This document shows, piece after piece, positions 38,326-52,600 of a stretch of 64,000 nucleotides of DNA. The stretch comes from Nemopilema nomurai. Taxonomy: Eukaryota; Cnidaria; Scyphozoa; Rhizostomeae; Rhizostomatidae. Position 1 is the stretch's first letter, and each line of letters begins with the position of its first letter. The stretch covers positions 768,495-832,494 of the forward strand of contig ML133414.1 in assembly GCA_003864495.1 (NCBI GenBank), written 5' to 3'. The position numbers were made by a program, and so were the translations under genes. The notes below the pieces were generated by a model, which worked only from the letters and a program-made list of their open reading frames with translations, had not been told where the DNA came from and did not search any database.

Positions 38326-40074
38326 TATTTTCAAGGGTACATTCCAGGTCTTCTTCACTCGGGGCTCCTAGTCAGTCGAAATTCATGCAATAATCAAAAT
38401 TCACGCAATTTCGATTATAGATATTATACGATCCTCTCCATCCACGCGCCATCATTTAAAGTTCAGAAGGCACGTGACTAGCAACAATGTTGGTTTCATT
38501 TGATTTGATTTGATAAAAGCACTTTACGAATTCGCAAGGGTACTCTTCAAAGTACTCCAAAATAAGTATCTAAATGTTTTTCCTTCCCGATTATCAACTA
38601 TTTGATTTGTTCCAAGCTCCAACTTTCCTTTTTTAGTTCTTCACCCGTTTTCATGCTTAATTTACTGCGCGAGATAAGATACCGCGGGGGTGGCTAGGGG
38701 TGGCCAAAGCCCCTCACTTTCTTGGAATTTCACCTTTTGAGATATATTTTTGGCCCCATTCTCTGCGTATATTTTTGCTTCGAAATTGATCCATCCCCAC
38801 TTTTCTGGCTCCATAGGAGATCCTGTTCCAGCTCGTAGCCAAACAGGACCCACGTACTAAAGTATATGAATTGCATATGAACAGACTTGTTCATTTAAAA
38901 ATTTCATTTCATCAACCTGTAACATTCAATTTCGATACCCCCTTTTCACCCCTATTTATTCCTTTTCCCCTTGTTTCAAATGTTTGAAAACGTTCTTTAA
39001 AACCCAACTTACACCTGTTTAAAACAAATTCATCCTGTGTTACTTTTTTGTTTTGTTGTTTAATAAAGGCGAGGGTTCCATGAAACGTTTTTCTTTGGCC
39101 AAATGGGTTGAGGGAATGCGGAAAATGTGATGCGATAGGAATTTCTCTACTAATGCTTACCATAGCACTCCCGGCCTCACCCCCTAGTATTTAGAAGGGT
39201 GGTATTTAATATTTGCAGGGGTTTTTGGTATTTCATAGCAACTGATAGGCTGTTCAAGAGAACAGGTTATGTATTTGCGAAAACCGTCTTACAAGCAAAC
39301 AGCTTACAATTTATTCAATCCAAATGGCTTGATTCAATCAAATTTGTACAAAAAATTGTGAAACTAAATTCTATGATCACATAGGTTGTCTTCAAATGGC
39401 TCTCTTCAAGCCAATACTGGTTGTTCAATGACTTTGTATAGCGGCAACTTTACAAGTGTCTCAACTTTTTCATAGCTGTTACTACAGAAGAACCGTTCAA
39501 TACGACAGCCCTTTGACAAGGTCCTTCAAAGTTTAACCACTTGCCAAGTTTTCAAAGGTATACCACTGATTTCTAATATGAATCGTTTTCTAAAAAATAT
39601 TGAATGAAACGAAATTGTTCAGATTCATTTTTCAGTCCGGTCAATTCCTCGAATTTTTTCCGGACCCGGGTTAGTTCATGGACATTTCCTGCCAACCGGT
39701 AACAGTGGATCGATCATATCGCAAAGCATCTCTACCTGCATACATGCGGTCGTAACTTCAACAAGGGAAATTAGAATCAATTCGCATGAAATGAATTTGA
39801 GTGTGGCCTAGAGTTGCTTCTCATTTTTATCCACCATTTCTAATCCCCCCTATTTTTCTGCCAAAATTCCGCTTTGTTGAATTTAGATTTATCATCATAA
39901 TTATTATTCAATTTTAGTATTCACAATGTAATCTTAATTTTCACTTAAAGTTTCTTTTCGTATTTAAAACTTACTGATATTACTATTATCGTCTTTATCC
40001 CATAAGAGCACCCTATGGGCAACAGCCTTTGTACGATGTAATAACACCTTGAGACCTCTGAAGCATCCATTCTG
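38326..40074. other. Intergenic between SMYD4 and the GPCR gene
   Basis: About 1.7 kb without a supportable gene. The right-hand neighbour of SMYD4 (38326-38700) should hold its promoter. Short frames only, no recognised domains or repeats. Confidence 0.5.
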
Positions 40075-43000
40075 TCATTCTTTTTCTGGGTTTTCACTGT
40101 CCTGATTGACGTTAGCATTTTCTTCTGCGATGTTGAATGTCACAGTGGCATCTTTCTCAGGCCTGGCTTTCTTGTCGATCAGGGACACCCGTTGTTGTGA
40201 TGCTGTATCAGTTAGTTCGATGTTTTCTGTTTGCGCCTCTTCGGCCCTTGAGATCTTCTTTCTCCTCTCTTCCTCATAAAAACGCTTTGCCTCTTTTTTA
40301 TTGGCTCTCGCGTCAATTATTTCATCTGTACAATATGAAAGAAACGCCATTGATACGCACATCAAAGCAAATTCACGATCAGATTCAAGTACTTTGAAAT
40401 ATGGCAGCAGGGGAAGATATCACATCTTGAAATATAAATGCGGAATAACTGTAGCCCCTTTTTAACTACAAACATGGCTTCATGCAGTAAAGAATTTGTT
40501 ACCTATGACTCTGCTGACTAGGGAATCTATTGAATTTCCGCTATAGTAAAATTCAATAATGTAATAGGTCTATCTATTTCTGTGATGGTATTCGCTACAT
40601 ATAACTTTTTATTCTAGCAAACTAGTATATTTCTTGTCCCTTATCACCAAATAATGCAAGATTAATGAGTCTGTACATTACAAAAAGGTAGGTTTGGCGA
40701 TGCATTGACGATGACGATGCAATTGAAACAGTAAAGAGCACAAAACTGATCCCTAAAGAACCCCATTTCAGAGCTACGTTCTTTTCATGTGCACTCCAAA
40801 ACCTTTGCATCTCTAAATTTAAACAGGATTGCGTGTGACTTTGCCAATAAAAAAGAGGAAACAATTTACGGTGAGTTAAATCCGGATGACAAGGCTCTTA
40901 CCCAAAGTTGTGTTGGGTGCTTTTAAGAGTCCGAATGTCACCACATGCACTGCCTTACGTGATAAGAACCAAAAGCCATAGCGGTATTGCCTTCTTGTGA
41001 GGGGATAAAGCCACGGGTCAATAGCGCTCTGCAAGGACACAAGCCGGGCCGAGACAAAGTCAAGTCCTTCTGAGAATGGAAGGCCACTTATTGCCAGGCA
41101 CATGCGAATCTGTAAACGACGAGAAAATAAGTAGACAATGTAAATGCAGAAAATGCTAGTGCACAAGATCTGGGCAAACTAGTGATCACTTACTAATGAG
41201 TTCTCCTTGAAGGGACGCTCGATCAACTTTCTCGTGAAGGAAATGTTTAAAAAATTGAGCTCATCTATTGGTTATGGGGGTAGAAGATATGCTCGAATTT
41301 GGGAACTTGGAAGCACAAACAAATAAATCTTAGGACACAGAGATCATAATACTATATTCGATAAACTTGGGAAAAGTTCGACGCCTCATCATAGAGAGAC
41401 TTTGGAAATTCTACTAGGTAACATGGAAGTAGGAGAAAGAACATAAAGGAGGAGAACATGGACTGATTTGAACATCAGAAAATTCGTTATTTCGTTTAGT
41501 TTGTTTTTTGAATGTGCTGTACCATTTGGTCACAAGGATAAAAAAGAGGTACCTAGACTCTAGACCCTTAAGACATTATCCATGCCCTGTAAGGGCATAA
41601 AGGCTTCTGATAAGAGTTAGGCAGTTGAAGAGCAGGAGGTTCTCATACTTTCAGAATTCATAAACAAACTTTGATTCAGGATTCAGTTAGTTGTTCAAAA
41701 TATTGGCAATTTAACTAGATACTTTGCCTACCAATGGGCAAGTATTTGTAAATGGAGGGCTCACAATAAGCTGCTTTGCAACACGAAAAATGCCAAAAAG
41801 AGAATTGCTTCATTGACTAGAGAGCGCATTTATCAACTCGCCTTCTAGTTTAGTGTGAAATGACATGGCAGTTTGATCGATGAGCCAAAGAATCGAACCA
41901 ATTTGTTTGCTGCAGTGTAGAGTCAGAGAAGGCAATACAAGAAAAGATTTGTTGCAGGCTCACTAATAAAATGGCAACCAAGCGATGTTATTGCTACCGA
42001 AATATGCTTTGGGAAATCATTTGCATCGTAAAAATGAATTGATAAATAAATATCTCTGGTTGCAGTCTACCTGTTTAATGGTGTCTAGAGTGCTTATTAA
42101 CAATTGTAATATTTGTGAAGCTTGGATTAGAACCATCATGTTTTAGACATAATTAAGGAACTAGAAAAAGAAGTCAAATAGATAGAATTGAGTTTACCCT
42201 TGAAAATTGTTCTGCTTTGTATAGCTTTGTGCCTGAGGGATCGACATCCTGACTACATAACTACGGACAGGTTCTGATTTCATACGGCTTCTAAACTATT
42301 AAAGCTAAAGATGATTAACATGATTATCTTTCAATTCTGATGTTATTTGTTATCGATATAAGAAGGTTGATAATCTTTTTCTCTTGCCCCTTAGATTGAA
42401 GCAAATTTAAAGAAGAAAATTTGATTCAATATTGTCGCTTCCTATATGGAAAAACGTTTGCAAGGCATCAAAACATTGGCTTTTCCAAGGGAAATTGCTA
42501 ACGATGTGATATTTCACGAAGTAGAGTAACCTAGACATTAACATAGAATTCAGAAGATCATCATGCCAGCGTTAAGCTGGCCTAAAAGAAAGTTGGTCAT
42601 CAGGAACATTTTTGAGGTATGTTATGAGGCGTTTGTTTTCAGGTTGTCGAAATTGTGTTCTCTGAATTGCAGAGGAATACCTAATCAAAACTAATCATTT
42701 ATTATTACTGAGGCGCTTTCACTTCTATTTTCAACTTGACCATCATTAAAATTACCCAACTTTCAAATTTTCAGCGGTCAAATTGTCGTTCAAATATGTT
42801 TGTCAAGCCAAATGTTTGGCTTATTGATCTGTAAAATAGCCTTAGAAAATGGATCTAAAGATTTTTTCGAGTATTTCTTTCTGGCAGAAGATCCTAGTTA
42901 CTTTGTAGTTCCGCGCAACTGTTGTTGTATGCACAAAATGCCCTAGCTAGATATGGAGATAGATTTCCGTAAGGGGATTGAGCGGTGAAGTTCGCTGCCC

Positions 43001-45311
43001 TGCCTAGCTTTTAGCCTCATGCCGATCAATACCAACTGTGGTTGCAAAGTTCTTGGCCCACCCTTAAACAGACAGTATGCGTTTTGTCTAACTGTTTTAC
43101 TATCTACCTAAGGGCCTCATTTATTTATTTTAAACTTGATCTATGCACAGGGCTGACAACATTGAAGAAAATAGTGAAAAATTGCGCTTAACTTAATAAT
43201 TCTTAAGTTGAAGGCACCGAAATATCTGATTAATACCAGATGTAAATCGATGTCAACTGCGTCAAATGAGTCTTTATTGATAATTGGCATGCGCTTATTT
43301 GGTTTTGTTTACAAAATAGACGACCATCAAAGTCGATTTTTAATCTCGTTGACTGGATTTTTAGCCACGCTTTTGTTTCTACGGTTTCTTATAGTGCTTT
43401 TTCCAATAACCGACGTGAAATCAGGGAAGCTCTTTGTCGTTAAATGAATCAACTTAGGCATCACTGGAAGTAGGCATCACTCTATGGGCCAACTAAAATC
43501 TTTAAAAGTTGCACTTGAACTTGTGGTGCCTAAGGGTCCTCGCGATAGATATGATGCAATTCCTGTTGGGGTCCAAACGCCTTTTAACATGATGTATGAA
43601 GGTGGTGTTTCCCCGTTAACATTGCTGACTCCTTATCTTGATTTTAATCATGTGGTTATAGGCGACGGGGGCCACTGGGGTTTTGAGGAAAGTGGAATTG
43701 GGATTGTTTTGTGTACGGTAATGCGGAAATAAGTCATTTTCCTGGGGTATTACGGATATGAACTCTGTTTTGCAGAAAGTGCAAAATAATGCCGAAGTAA
43801 GGATACTTGCGAAAAAATGGCTAACATGATGTTAAAACCGTCATGAAAATTCTGCAATCTCAACTCCAGAACGCCCTAGCAGACCACACATAAAACATGC
43901 TGCCAAAGTCCAAAGAGGATGACCGTGTCAACAACGACAACAGAAAACCGTACTATGCGTAGCACAAGCACATTTCATGCGCGCTTGCGTGTATGGCGAA
44001 AATAAGTACATCGAGAATTCGAGCGGACAATTTTAGAATGCGCATGCTCAGGAAAAGTTCACGCGAACAGATGAAATTGGAGCGAGACGTTCCGCCCTGC
44101 TAAGCCCCACCTTTAGGCGGGGTATTTTCTTTGTACAATTAGCTCCAAACCAAGGAAATAAGCAAGTCCAGCTCACAAAAGCAAGAACCAGGAATCACCT
44201 GCGCACTTCCAACTTCGAATGATCGAAACAAGCTGATTGAGTCATTGCATTGAAGGGCATTATTGCTGCTAGTGTTCAGACGCAAGATTAGTTAACATCT
44301 TGTTTTACAAACACTCTTGACTAAAAGTCCACATATCTAGACCAGGCCTGTTTGTCACTTCACTCCTCTACATCTTTTCATTATACCACTATTCAGGTTG
44401 CTCTTTGGAGCCCACATGACGTCAAAGTATGCCTGTGTCTTAGTAAAGGGCCTGTGCCTGTATCAGAAGCCACTTACCATGAACGGCAACCAGCAAATTA
44501 GAAACAGCCCAGTTGCTATGATGCTGGTCCTTACTAATTTCTTTTCCTGTTGAGGGCTGAGTCTCTTGTATGACTTCCCTTGATCAACCTTTGCGGACTT
44601 ATCCCGCGACGTTTTTTCCTCTCTTCTCGAAACCCTTAACGAAGGTTTGATCTTTTGTATAAGTCTGTGCGCTTGCATGCAAACTCCGATATTCGTGGTC
44701 ACTATAAGCAGCATGACTATTGCCAGAAAGCTGATGTGCATGCCAAGCAGCACTGCCGACAAGGTGCTGTCCCGCCTAATGCTAAACAAACAGTAGGTAC
44801 CAGGGTATTGAAGGACATTGTGACCCATTCCAAGCAGCGGTAACAGGCTAATGGTGCATGTTAATGCGAACAAGGGGAGTATCAAGGCAGCCAGTTTATA
44901 CTTCCGCGTTTCGTCGTATAACAGATGGTCCTGGTAGCAGAATGGGTACGACATCGCAATGAACCTGTCCAGACTGACCAGGGACAAGACTAGTACTGAA
45001 GCGTATTTACAGAACGTGATTGTTGTGCTGTGTAGATCGCACGCCGTCTGCCCACCAATGTAATCCCCTTTCAGATAGCTCAGAAGAGCCTGGGTGTACG
45101 TCAGAGGCAAGGTCACTAAATCAAGAATGGCCAGTACCAGGATGAATATGTTCGGGATGCTTTTACGATGCTGAAGGACTCTTGTGATAATGATCAAGAC
45201 CAAGGTGTTGCCAATGATCCCAATTAGCTCTGCTGTAAGCAGGGTTATGCCTCCTGCAAGCCGTAGTGATGTCGAAAGATTGGCAAAGTCCCATTGCTTC
45301 TGGACTGACAT
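40075..45311 (-). CDS. Prostanoid-receptor-like class A GPCR, three exons
   Basis: Exons on the minus strand: 45311-44478, 41109-40902, 40325-40075; phases agree and give 430 residues. The frame opens upstream only from TTG, so ATG 45311 is chosen. Seven-helix features: TM1 GN (Asn35), TM2 Asp64, Cys91 at TM3, DRF at 115-117 in place of DRY, TM6 CWLPF, and TM7 DPWLY at 309-313. The prostanoid-receptor signature is strong: the second extracellular loop reads LPLLGMG…QYPGTYC (compare LPLLG.G…QYPG[ST]WC), and in TM7 Arg300 lies nine residues before the Asp of DPWLY, exactly where prostanoid receptors carry the arginine that binds the ligand carboxylate. The intron after TM6 is also at the site typical of prostanoid receptor genes. 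Intracellular loop 3 and the tail (exon 3) are long and charged. Orphan status and ligand are unknown; the prostanoid assignment is inference. Confidence 0.85.
41110..44477 (-). other. 3.4-kb intron of the GPCR gene
   Basis: Intron between the TM6 and TM7 exons. It holds two plus-strand frames of about 80 codons (43208-43447 and 43484-43732) with no recognised domain, and no obvious transposon ends. Nothing else is supportable. Confidence 0.5.
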
Positions 45312-48300
45312 TACCGTCCAGAAAGTTACCTGCAAAATTACCTGAAGGTGTAAGTACTTAAGCGATAAACTACTTTGCAAAAGGTGTGCAAGACAATTAC
45401 GATGTGCTAACTACAAGTAAATCACTCCTAAATACCGCTAGCATGTGCTTTTACAGTTTCTCCAAAGTATGGCTCGTTTACAGTTTTCCATGCCCACACA
45501 TTTGGTAAATACTAGGAATCTTGCCCTAAAAGCAGATTGAGTTTTATGTCTTAAATACAAGCAATGGTTAATCTTATTCCACTTTGTGCTGAACGATCTT
45601 GAAGCGTTGATATGAGGAGAAATAATCGAATTATATCCCTTCTAATTTAATGTTCTGCGATTCATCGAATGCTTTTCTGTGGCTTGCTGACTGTTCATTA
45701 ATGTGAATTTGTCACTTTAATATATTGTGAATTCGCCTTTCCTATGGATAAGGTGGATTATGTTTTCCTCTGCTTTGAAACTGGGTAAAAGAAGTCATGT
45801 CTTCTTCAAAGTAAAGCTTTGATGCAATGTGAGGGTCTCCGTTGTGGGTATGCCTACGGGCATTTTTGACAAGGATTTTCATGCAACATAATTTCAATGT
45901 CAGCCTTGAAATGATTGTAAATCTTTCAATAAATTAGTTGGTCTTGTTTCATTGATAAATAGAGCATTTTTACTAGTCTTTCTCAAGAAGACCAAGCAGG
46001 TCAGCTTTTTTTATGACCAAGGTTTGTTTAGAATCTTTTTTGCCTTGAATTAATTGCTAGTTGTTGTACATCTCAGTAAGTTCGTACAGGCATAAGCAGT
46101 GGACAGTGTTGTTCGCAAGATGATGAACTCAAAGTAGGCTGATGCTATGATGCATTTAGAAAATTATTATTATCACCAAATTTTCTACTGGAAAAAACAA
46201 CTTCCCTGATGGATAACCCAACTTAAGAAATATACGAAAAAAACAGCTTAAACATAGTCTTAAGATCAATAGCAATGCTATGCATGCATGCAAAGCTTGT
46301 AGATGACAGCATTGCACGCTAAAAGTAGTAACGAAGAACTATTTAACTTTATATAAATATTATTATCCAAGCATACAAGGCATCGAAAACATAATGACTG
46401 ATGTAAGACATCAATCTTTATTGTTGTAAAGCTAGTTACAATGCTATTACATATTTTGTTACACCTACTCAAATGCGAATTAAATATAATATTAGCTACC
46501 AAATTTGAAATAAATTAAGCTTTTCCAAATGACAACTATCTATAGCTTTTAAAAAAACTTCACTATCTTTTGAACTGAATTTTAAGCCAAAGTATACGTA
46601 ACTGCACGTTGTGTGAGGAGATTAAAAACGTTCTAGCTAGGTAATGGCTAGAAGAGTCTTATATACCTGACAAAAAGATAATACTAAATAGGAATTTATT
46701 TGTATAGCATTTACCTGCAGTTGACACCAATCCGGATTCACTCTAAATCCTTCTGATTGCGTCTGTCTTGCTGATTGTCTGTGCAACCTAATCCAGCCAA
46801 GAGATTCTCAATCCAGGCCACTTGTATGATAATTGATGTCCGTACTGCAGATTCTGTCCCCACGTTTGAACGTTGGCTCGATGCCTTATGTTGTCTTGCA
46901 ATGCTGCTTTGTTTGCGAGGCTGCCAATTCGTTACACTATCCACCAGATACGCTTATCAACTTTGTCAACACAAGTTGTCGAATGCCTTGCTCAGCCGGT
47001 TTTGCGCATATAATCGGCGATAATTGCTTAAATTAACAATTCCAACTTCCAGATCTGATATTCTATTTTTAGTCAGGCTAAAAATTCATAACATCTTGCT
47101 ATCATTCGGCATTTCCAATGTGAGCTACCTATATCTGTCCAGAAGACAATGAGTTGGAAATGCCGCACACAGGATCATAAGGTTATCCGATTCTCGGCGA
47201 AACACAGGTGGTTTCATACGCTTGCGTTAGTACGATTTATGCATTATTCATCAACCAGCTCCGAATTTAGCTGTTAATTTTAGGTTGTTGACGATCTAAA
47301 CCAAATTTAGCATTAAAGTAGAAAATTTGAACTCGGGGCACTACTTTCTTATCTTCCTAGCAAGCAAGCGGAAAATCCTATCACTTCTGCAACTATATAT
47401 TTAGCAAGACCGGCTACGAAAGTTGATGCAAAAAGCGAATGCTCTATCTTTATAGCAAATCTCGCTACAGCGGAGTTTCTTTGACTTTGGATGATGTAGA
47501 CTCACTGTGTTGAAAAGACTTGTATCTAATGTTGTTCCATACATATCAAGTTTTATGTTGGTGTGACAATTGAAATTGTCAGTGCCAAATAAAAGCCTTA
47601 TCAACTGGTAGAAGCAAATTTATGCAGAAGGATGTTTTCCAATGGCACGCATAGATTGCTTTAATATCGGAAGAGTCTGTCTGCAAGACCAAGTTCATTA
47701 GCAAAGCTAGCTCTCCTTTCTCGCGAAAGCCATGCAAACAGGCCAGCCATTTTTTAGTGCTGTCAATGAACTGCTTTATTTGCCTACCCCTTTTCTAAGC
47801 TTCTTACCAACATTCTACTCTATTCTATTATACTCTATTATTTTCTATTCTACCTTATTCCATTCTATTCTGTCACATTCCATTCCGCATTACTGTCTCG
47901 TTTTGTCATCGACAATAGTTTGACTTTCTTTATAAAATTATAGAAGTTCAATATGAAATATCAGTCTTCAAATACTTGCCCCAAACATTTTCTGCTATAC
48001 ATGTCATACATGCTATACAATACTTAATGTCGATTCGATCTTAATAGCTATATCTGTCGTTAATTGTTATAACTATTCAATCTTAATGTCGATTCGATCT
48101 TGATCGTTACTACTACTTACCTTTGAACAAATGCTTGGTGTGGTACAGAACTTAACAATAGTAAGAAAAGGGAGAAACAGATCTTGCAAAAATACCGAAA
48201 AAGTACTCTAAACTTTAAACATGCAAAAAATGTTGCTGCTTTTTCTTACCAATGATTGGTAGACATGTTCGCTAATACAGATCATTCAAGAATATTAAAT

Positions 48301-49694
48301 TAGAAATATGTCTTGGTGCACTGGCAACACAATGAATGGCAATTCCGGCATGCGTTAGCTCTTTAGAATATATCCTGCGCGTTAAGACTGATTTCCATAT
48401 AACTGTAACTGCCGCTCAACAGCCGGCGACAGCTAGCTTCCTTCATCAGCGTCCATGATTACGGTGCTGTGCTATTAAGCTTCAACGGAAACAGATTCTT
48501 GACCCAGACTTAATCTCACTTCTATCAAGCATGTAGATCCAATCGGGATATATCCACGTTTTGACTTGCAATGCACCTTAACTAATTACCGCCAATAATC
48601 AGGCCCAAAGCTCACCATTAGAAGTCATATAAGCACTGCAGTCAACAGCGAACAGGGGATGAAATGCACCAAGATAATATCCTTTGCGCCATTTGGTTCT
48701 GTTTGAAACTGATAAGTGGCGCAAGCTGACGCAGCCTTGTCTGACATGATGGGTCGATATATTTTGTTTTCAATTAGACAGCGTTGAAGAAAAGGAGAAA
48801 CGGCTGTGTCTTTGGACTTCACGTTCAGGTGTAAGAACAACGAAATGGTACGCCTACTCACTTTAAATGATTAAAACTCCGTCATTTCCGAAGATATGAC
48901 TTTATCCTGTTTTCAAAATGGCGCCTAAAGTATTTGAAACTTCAGCGAGTAAACTTGATTTCTCTCAGTTAGCATAATCTCATTCTGCTAGTTTTTATCA
49001 TGGTATTGAACATTTCCACCATTTTGCAAAACTTTCATTAGCTTACTTCAGCGAAAAAGGGTTGTTACAGTCTGAAAAGATTGTAGACACTGTGACAAAA
49101 TCGAAAGCAGATTTACTCTAACCCGCATTATGCATGATACTCTGTATTCTTTTTAGTAGCAGCAATACATGTTATGAAAATATATGCTCATGACATGGTC
49201 GCGCTGTAAGTTAAATAAAAGAGTATGTCTACGAATGCGAATATGTGAATTTCTGATTTGAATTAGAACCACAAAAAATATTAACCAGTCAGGTTATCCT
49301 TCTATTTAATACTTAAGAAAACATTTGCTGGATACAATCAAACAGAATGCTGTTGAAAACATCATCTAAACATCATATCGAACAAAAATAGACCATTAGT
49401 AACAATAATTTATGTTAATCATATAAGAAAACTTGAGCATATGCAGACCCATCGGTGAAACAATGAAGGACAGGTAAGAATACAAGATTGAAAGCAGGTG
49501 AAGGTGAAGAAATGTTTTCTGCGCATTGTATTTGAGGACACCTCGAGACTAAAATGACAGTGAAAGCAATAAATCAACTTTATTTCATCTTTCGCAAATC
49601 TTCCAGGTGTCCTGATGGTGAAGTGATAGCATCTTTATTCTGTCTTTGGCCTTCAAAATTCCTGGCGTCACAAGCGAATCTATCATGGCTTATC
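45312..49694. other. Intergenic between GPCR and POP4
   Basis: 4.4 kb of mostly AT-rich DNA with no supportable gene. It contains an imperfect (ATTCT)n-type tract at 47812-47890 and two copies of CTTAATGTCGATTCGATCTT at about 48024 and 48081. A minus-strand AATAAA at 49579-49584 lies ~111 bp past the POP4 stop and probably serves it. 5' noncoding exons of the GPCR may lie at the left end. Confidence 0.5.
47812..47890. repeat. Imperfect (ATTCT)n simple repeat
   Basis: Repeated TATTCTA/ATTCTATT-like pentamers and decamers, pyrimidine-rich on the plus strand, with substitutions throughout. Confidence 0.8.
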
Positions 49695-52600
49695 TTAAAA
49701 TGAAAGAAAAGGCTTCGACTTGAATTTTCTGGCAGATCTCTCACCAGCTCTGAATCTAAAATTGCTCCCAAATATCTCAAACACGTATCCCGCGAGCTCA
49801 AACTCAAACAAGGTGTGGTTCTTTGGCAACCCTACGGAAATGAGGTGAAAATTGGCCAATCAAGTCGAATTCTTGCTGAGAATAAAATTGATTAAAACGC
49901 AGTTCATAAGAAAAAAGTTGGATTAGAAAGGTTTAAAACTCTCTCTGAGCCACTCAGATTGAATACTAATCTTGTGATTCATTCATCACTTTAAATACGT
50001 CGTCTTTTTTGTGATCATACAATACACTGTGATGTACATTGTTTTCTCAAATTGTCAAACTTTTTATGCTCCTTGGTTCACAGGTTTTCTAAACTTTAAA
50101 TATTATGATATAAGTTATAAAATACTCAATCTTTGCATCTGCCATAGCGCCTATCTTCCATGATCAAAGCAGTGCGTAGCAAGCAGCTTTAAATTCGGAA
50201 AGGGGGCACATGCAGGCAGAAGAGGGGCACTTTCGTTGAATGTAAACGAAAATGCTCAATAGGGGACACGTACCCCTGATTTTATCTGATTCCTGCGTTT
50301 ATGACCATAGCAGAACTCTACTCTCATTTATATAACCCCAAGCTTGAAAAGTTCCTCTTTTTAGCTCTCTGGGTTCACGCCCAGTTCAATGATTGTCTGC
50401 CACGTTTAACTGCTCAATCAGTAAATCATCGGGGCTTAAAAATATACCAAGACCTCTTCACATACTACCTGGTACCTAAAAATCCATGTATGAGGGAAGA
50501 CATAAAGTGCAACCTCTCGAAAAGAAGACTGTGGTTATGTACCTATCCTCCATGACAATTGATACCTCTACAACTATTATGGCTATTGATGAAGTATACT
50601 AAGGGACCTCGGTCGTCACGTTTAAATAAAATTCAACCCGTTTGAGCGTACCTTTAACTCGATCGTTTTGCGTCACAATGTAAAACATGTTCTTTGTTTC
50701 CTTCAAAACGATACCACAGCTCCCAGCATACGTCGCACACTTTGACTTTGTTACTAAAAAGGAAAACATTCAGATTGACCAATATTGAGCCACATTTCTG
50801 GGAAACATAAAATCTGCGCATAGAACGAATGCAAAGGCCAAATATTGCACTCTTGTGAATAATCGTTAAAAACGCTCTTGTAATATTGTTTGACCAATAT
50901 TGTAAAAAATTCACGGACATGTGCAATTACTTAGACCTTGAATACCATCACCCAAAATATATTACTCCTAAATAACAAACACAACCACCCAAACAACATA
51001 CTATTTTGCTGCTGCAAAAAACTTAAGCATTACAGAGATTATTATTTTTCATTATATATATATATGATTGTAATATTCTAAGCCAATTACAAATTAATTT
51101 AGGTTTTCATTATAATGTATATTATTATTATCATTTAAACTTTAATTATTGAACAATTTGTTAAGTGAATTTCAGCTCACCTTTAAGCAATGCTCCATGG
51201 TAGTCTGCTTTTAGCAACTTATTTTCAACTGACTTCATTTTCCTAAAAAACCATTTCTAAGTAAGAAATAAAGTAGGTGTTTCTATGACACATTATAAGA
51301 ATCGTATTCCACAAATCATGTGATTCCTTTTTTTCTGAGCCAACAAAAAAATCCTACCTGAATAGTATTAAAACTCTCATTGTAGTATTCAATGCATGAT
51401 TTTAATCAATGTTGGGTTAAAAAAGAAATGATGAGCAAATGAAAAACTCTTTGAAAATATCTTTAACCTCTTTTCGAAGTTTAATGAGTTGCAATGGCAC
51501 TGTCTCAACTAGTCTAATTGTTGTAAGAATATCAATATTTTTCGGACTGAAGATGCAAAGATGCTGGATTTGCGATAACGAAAAGTCTGCGAAAGATATG
51601 AGCTATCATGACCATTTCGAGGCAAGATATCTTCTGTAATAATGAGCCTGCTTCTGTAATAGTTTCTTTGCTATGCTTTGGCGTTAATCTCTATAGCAAT
51701 CAAATAATCTATCTTTCTAGCACTGGGTGCTTTCTTCCTGGATTATCGACTTAACACCATTGTACTTTCCTCTCATCACCGATGCACCATCATACCATTA
51801 TCCCACAGCATCAACTAAACTGATCGGGCGCTTGCTTAAAATACCCTTGAGAGTCTGAACCAATTCCTTCGCAGATGAACTCTTTACACGTTCGATACAG
51901 AGCAGATGTTCCGCAATCTCATATTTTCCATTGACGTACCGAATGATGACAGGAAGTTTGTCTTTGTGCCCAGAATCCGTTGTACAGTCCATTGCAATAC
52001 TGTAATTAACGGAATTCTTTAGTTCTCGAACAATCGCTTATTGGATTCGAGACCCTCTTGTTCTGAGACTTGGCATTGAGAAATGAAATGGTATTGCCTC
52101 TTCCGCTTTCCTTCTCTCTTTTGATTTTGTAATTTTGCTTTTGATTGCAAATGTGCTATGTGATTGGCCAAAAAATCGTCATACTTTGAAACCAATTCTG
52201 CTGGTGCCAAAAATTTTCCCTTGTTTGCCTTCTCTTCTGAGATATGCCCTAGATGGCCCCTAAATGATAAACCCTGCTTGGCTTAAGAACTTGTGATTCT
52301 ATCAACCGCTTAATCAATTCTCTGTTCTTTTCAGCTGTTTCCTTCCGCGCGGATTCTATTTTCTTGGTCTGTTCTGACAGTTGCGGACTAATCCATACGT
52401 TTGCGTAAAAGTTAATAAGATCTATAGGTGAATCAATGTGACACTGCAGATTTTCATGAATGTCAAACTTTCCCAGAGAATCTTTCCAGTTCGAAAAGCC
52501 GGTTTGTTTGAATGCCTTCTCTCTATTTCCTTTACCAAAAAACAAACAGAAGTGACAGTACACTGCATCCCTTGACCGCGAATAAGACATCAAATTGCAG

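Noticed and set aside
38326..38358. Eleven-codon N-terminal extension of SMYD4
   Set aside because: It begins with GTG; the first in-frame ATG is at 38325.
43208..43732. Two plus-strand frames of about 80 codons in the GPCR intron
   Set aside because: No domain similarity, and no splice partners or promoter seen.
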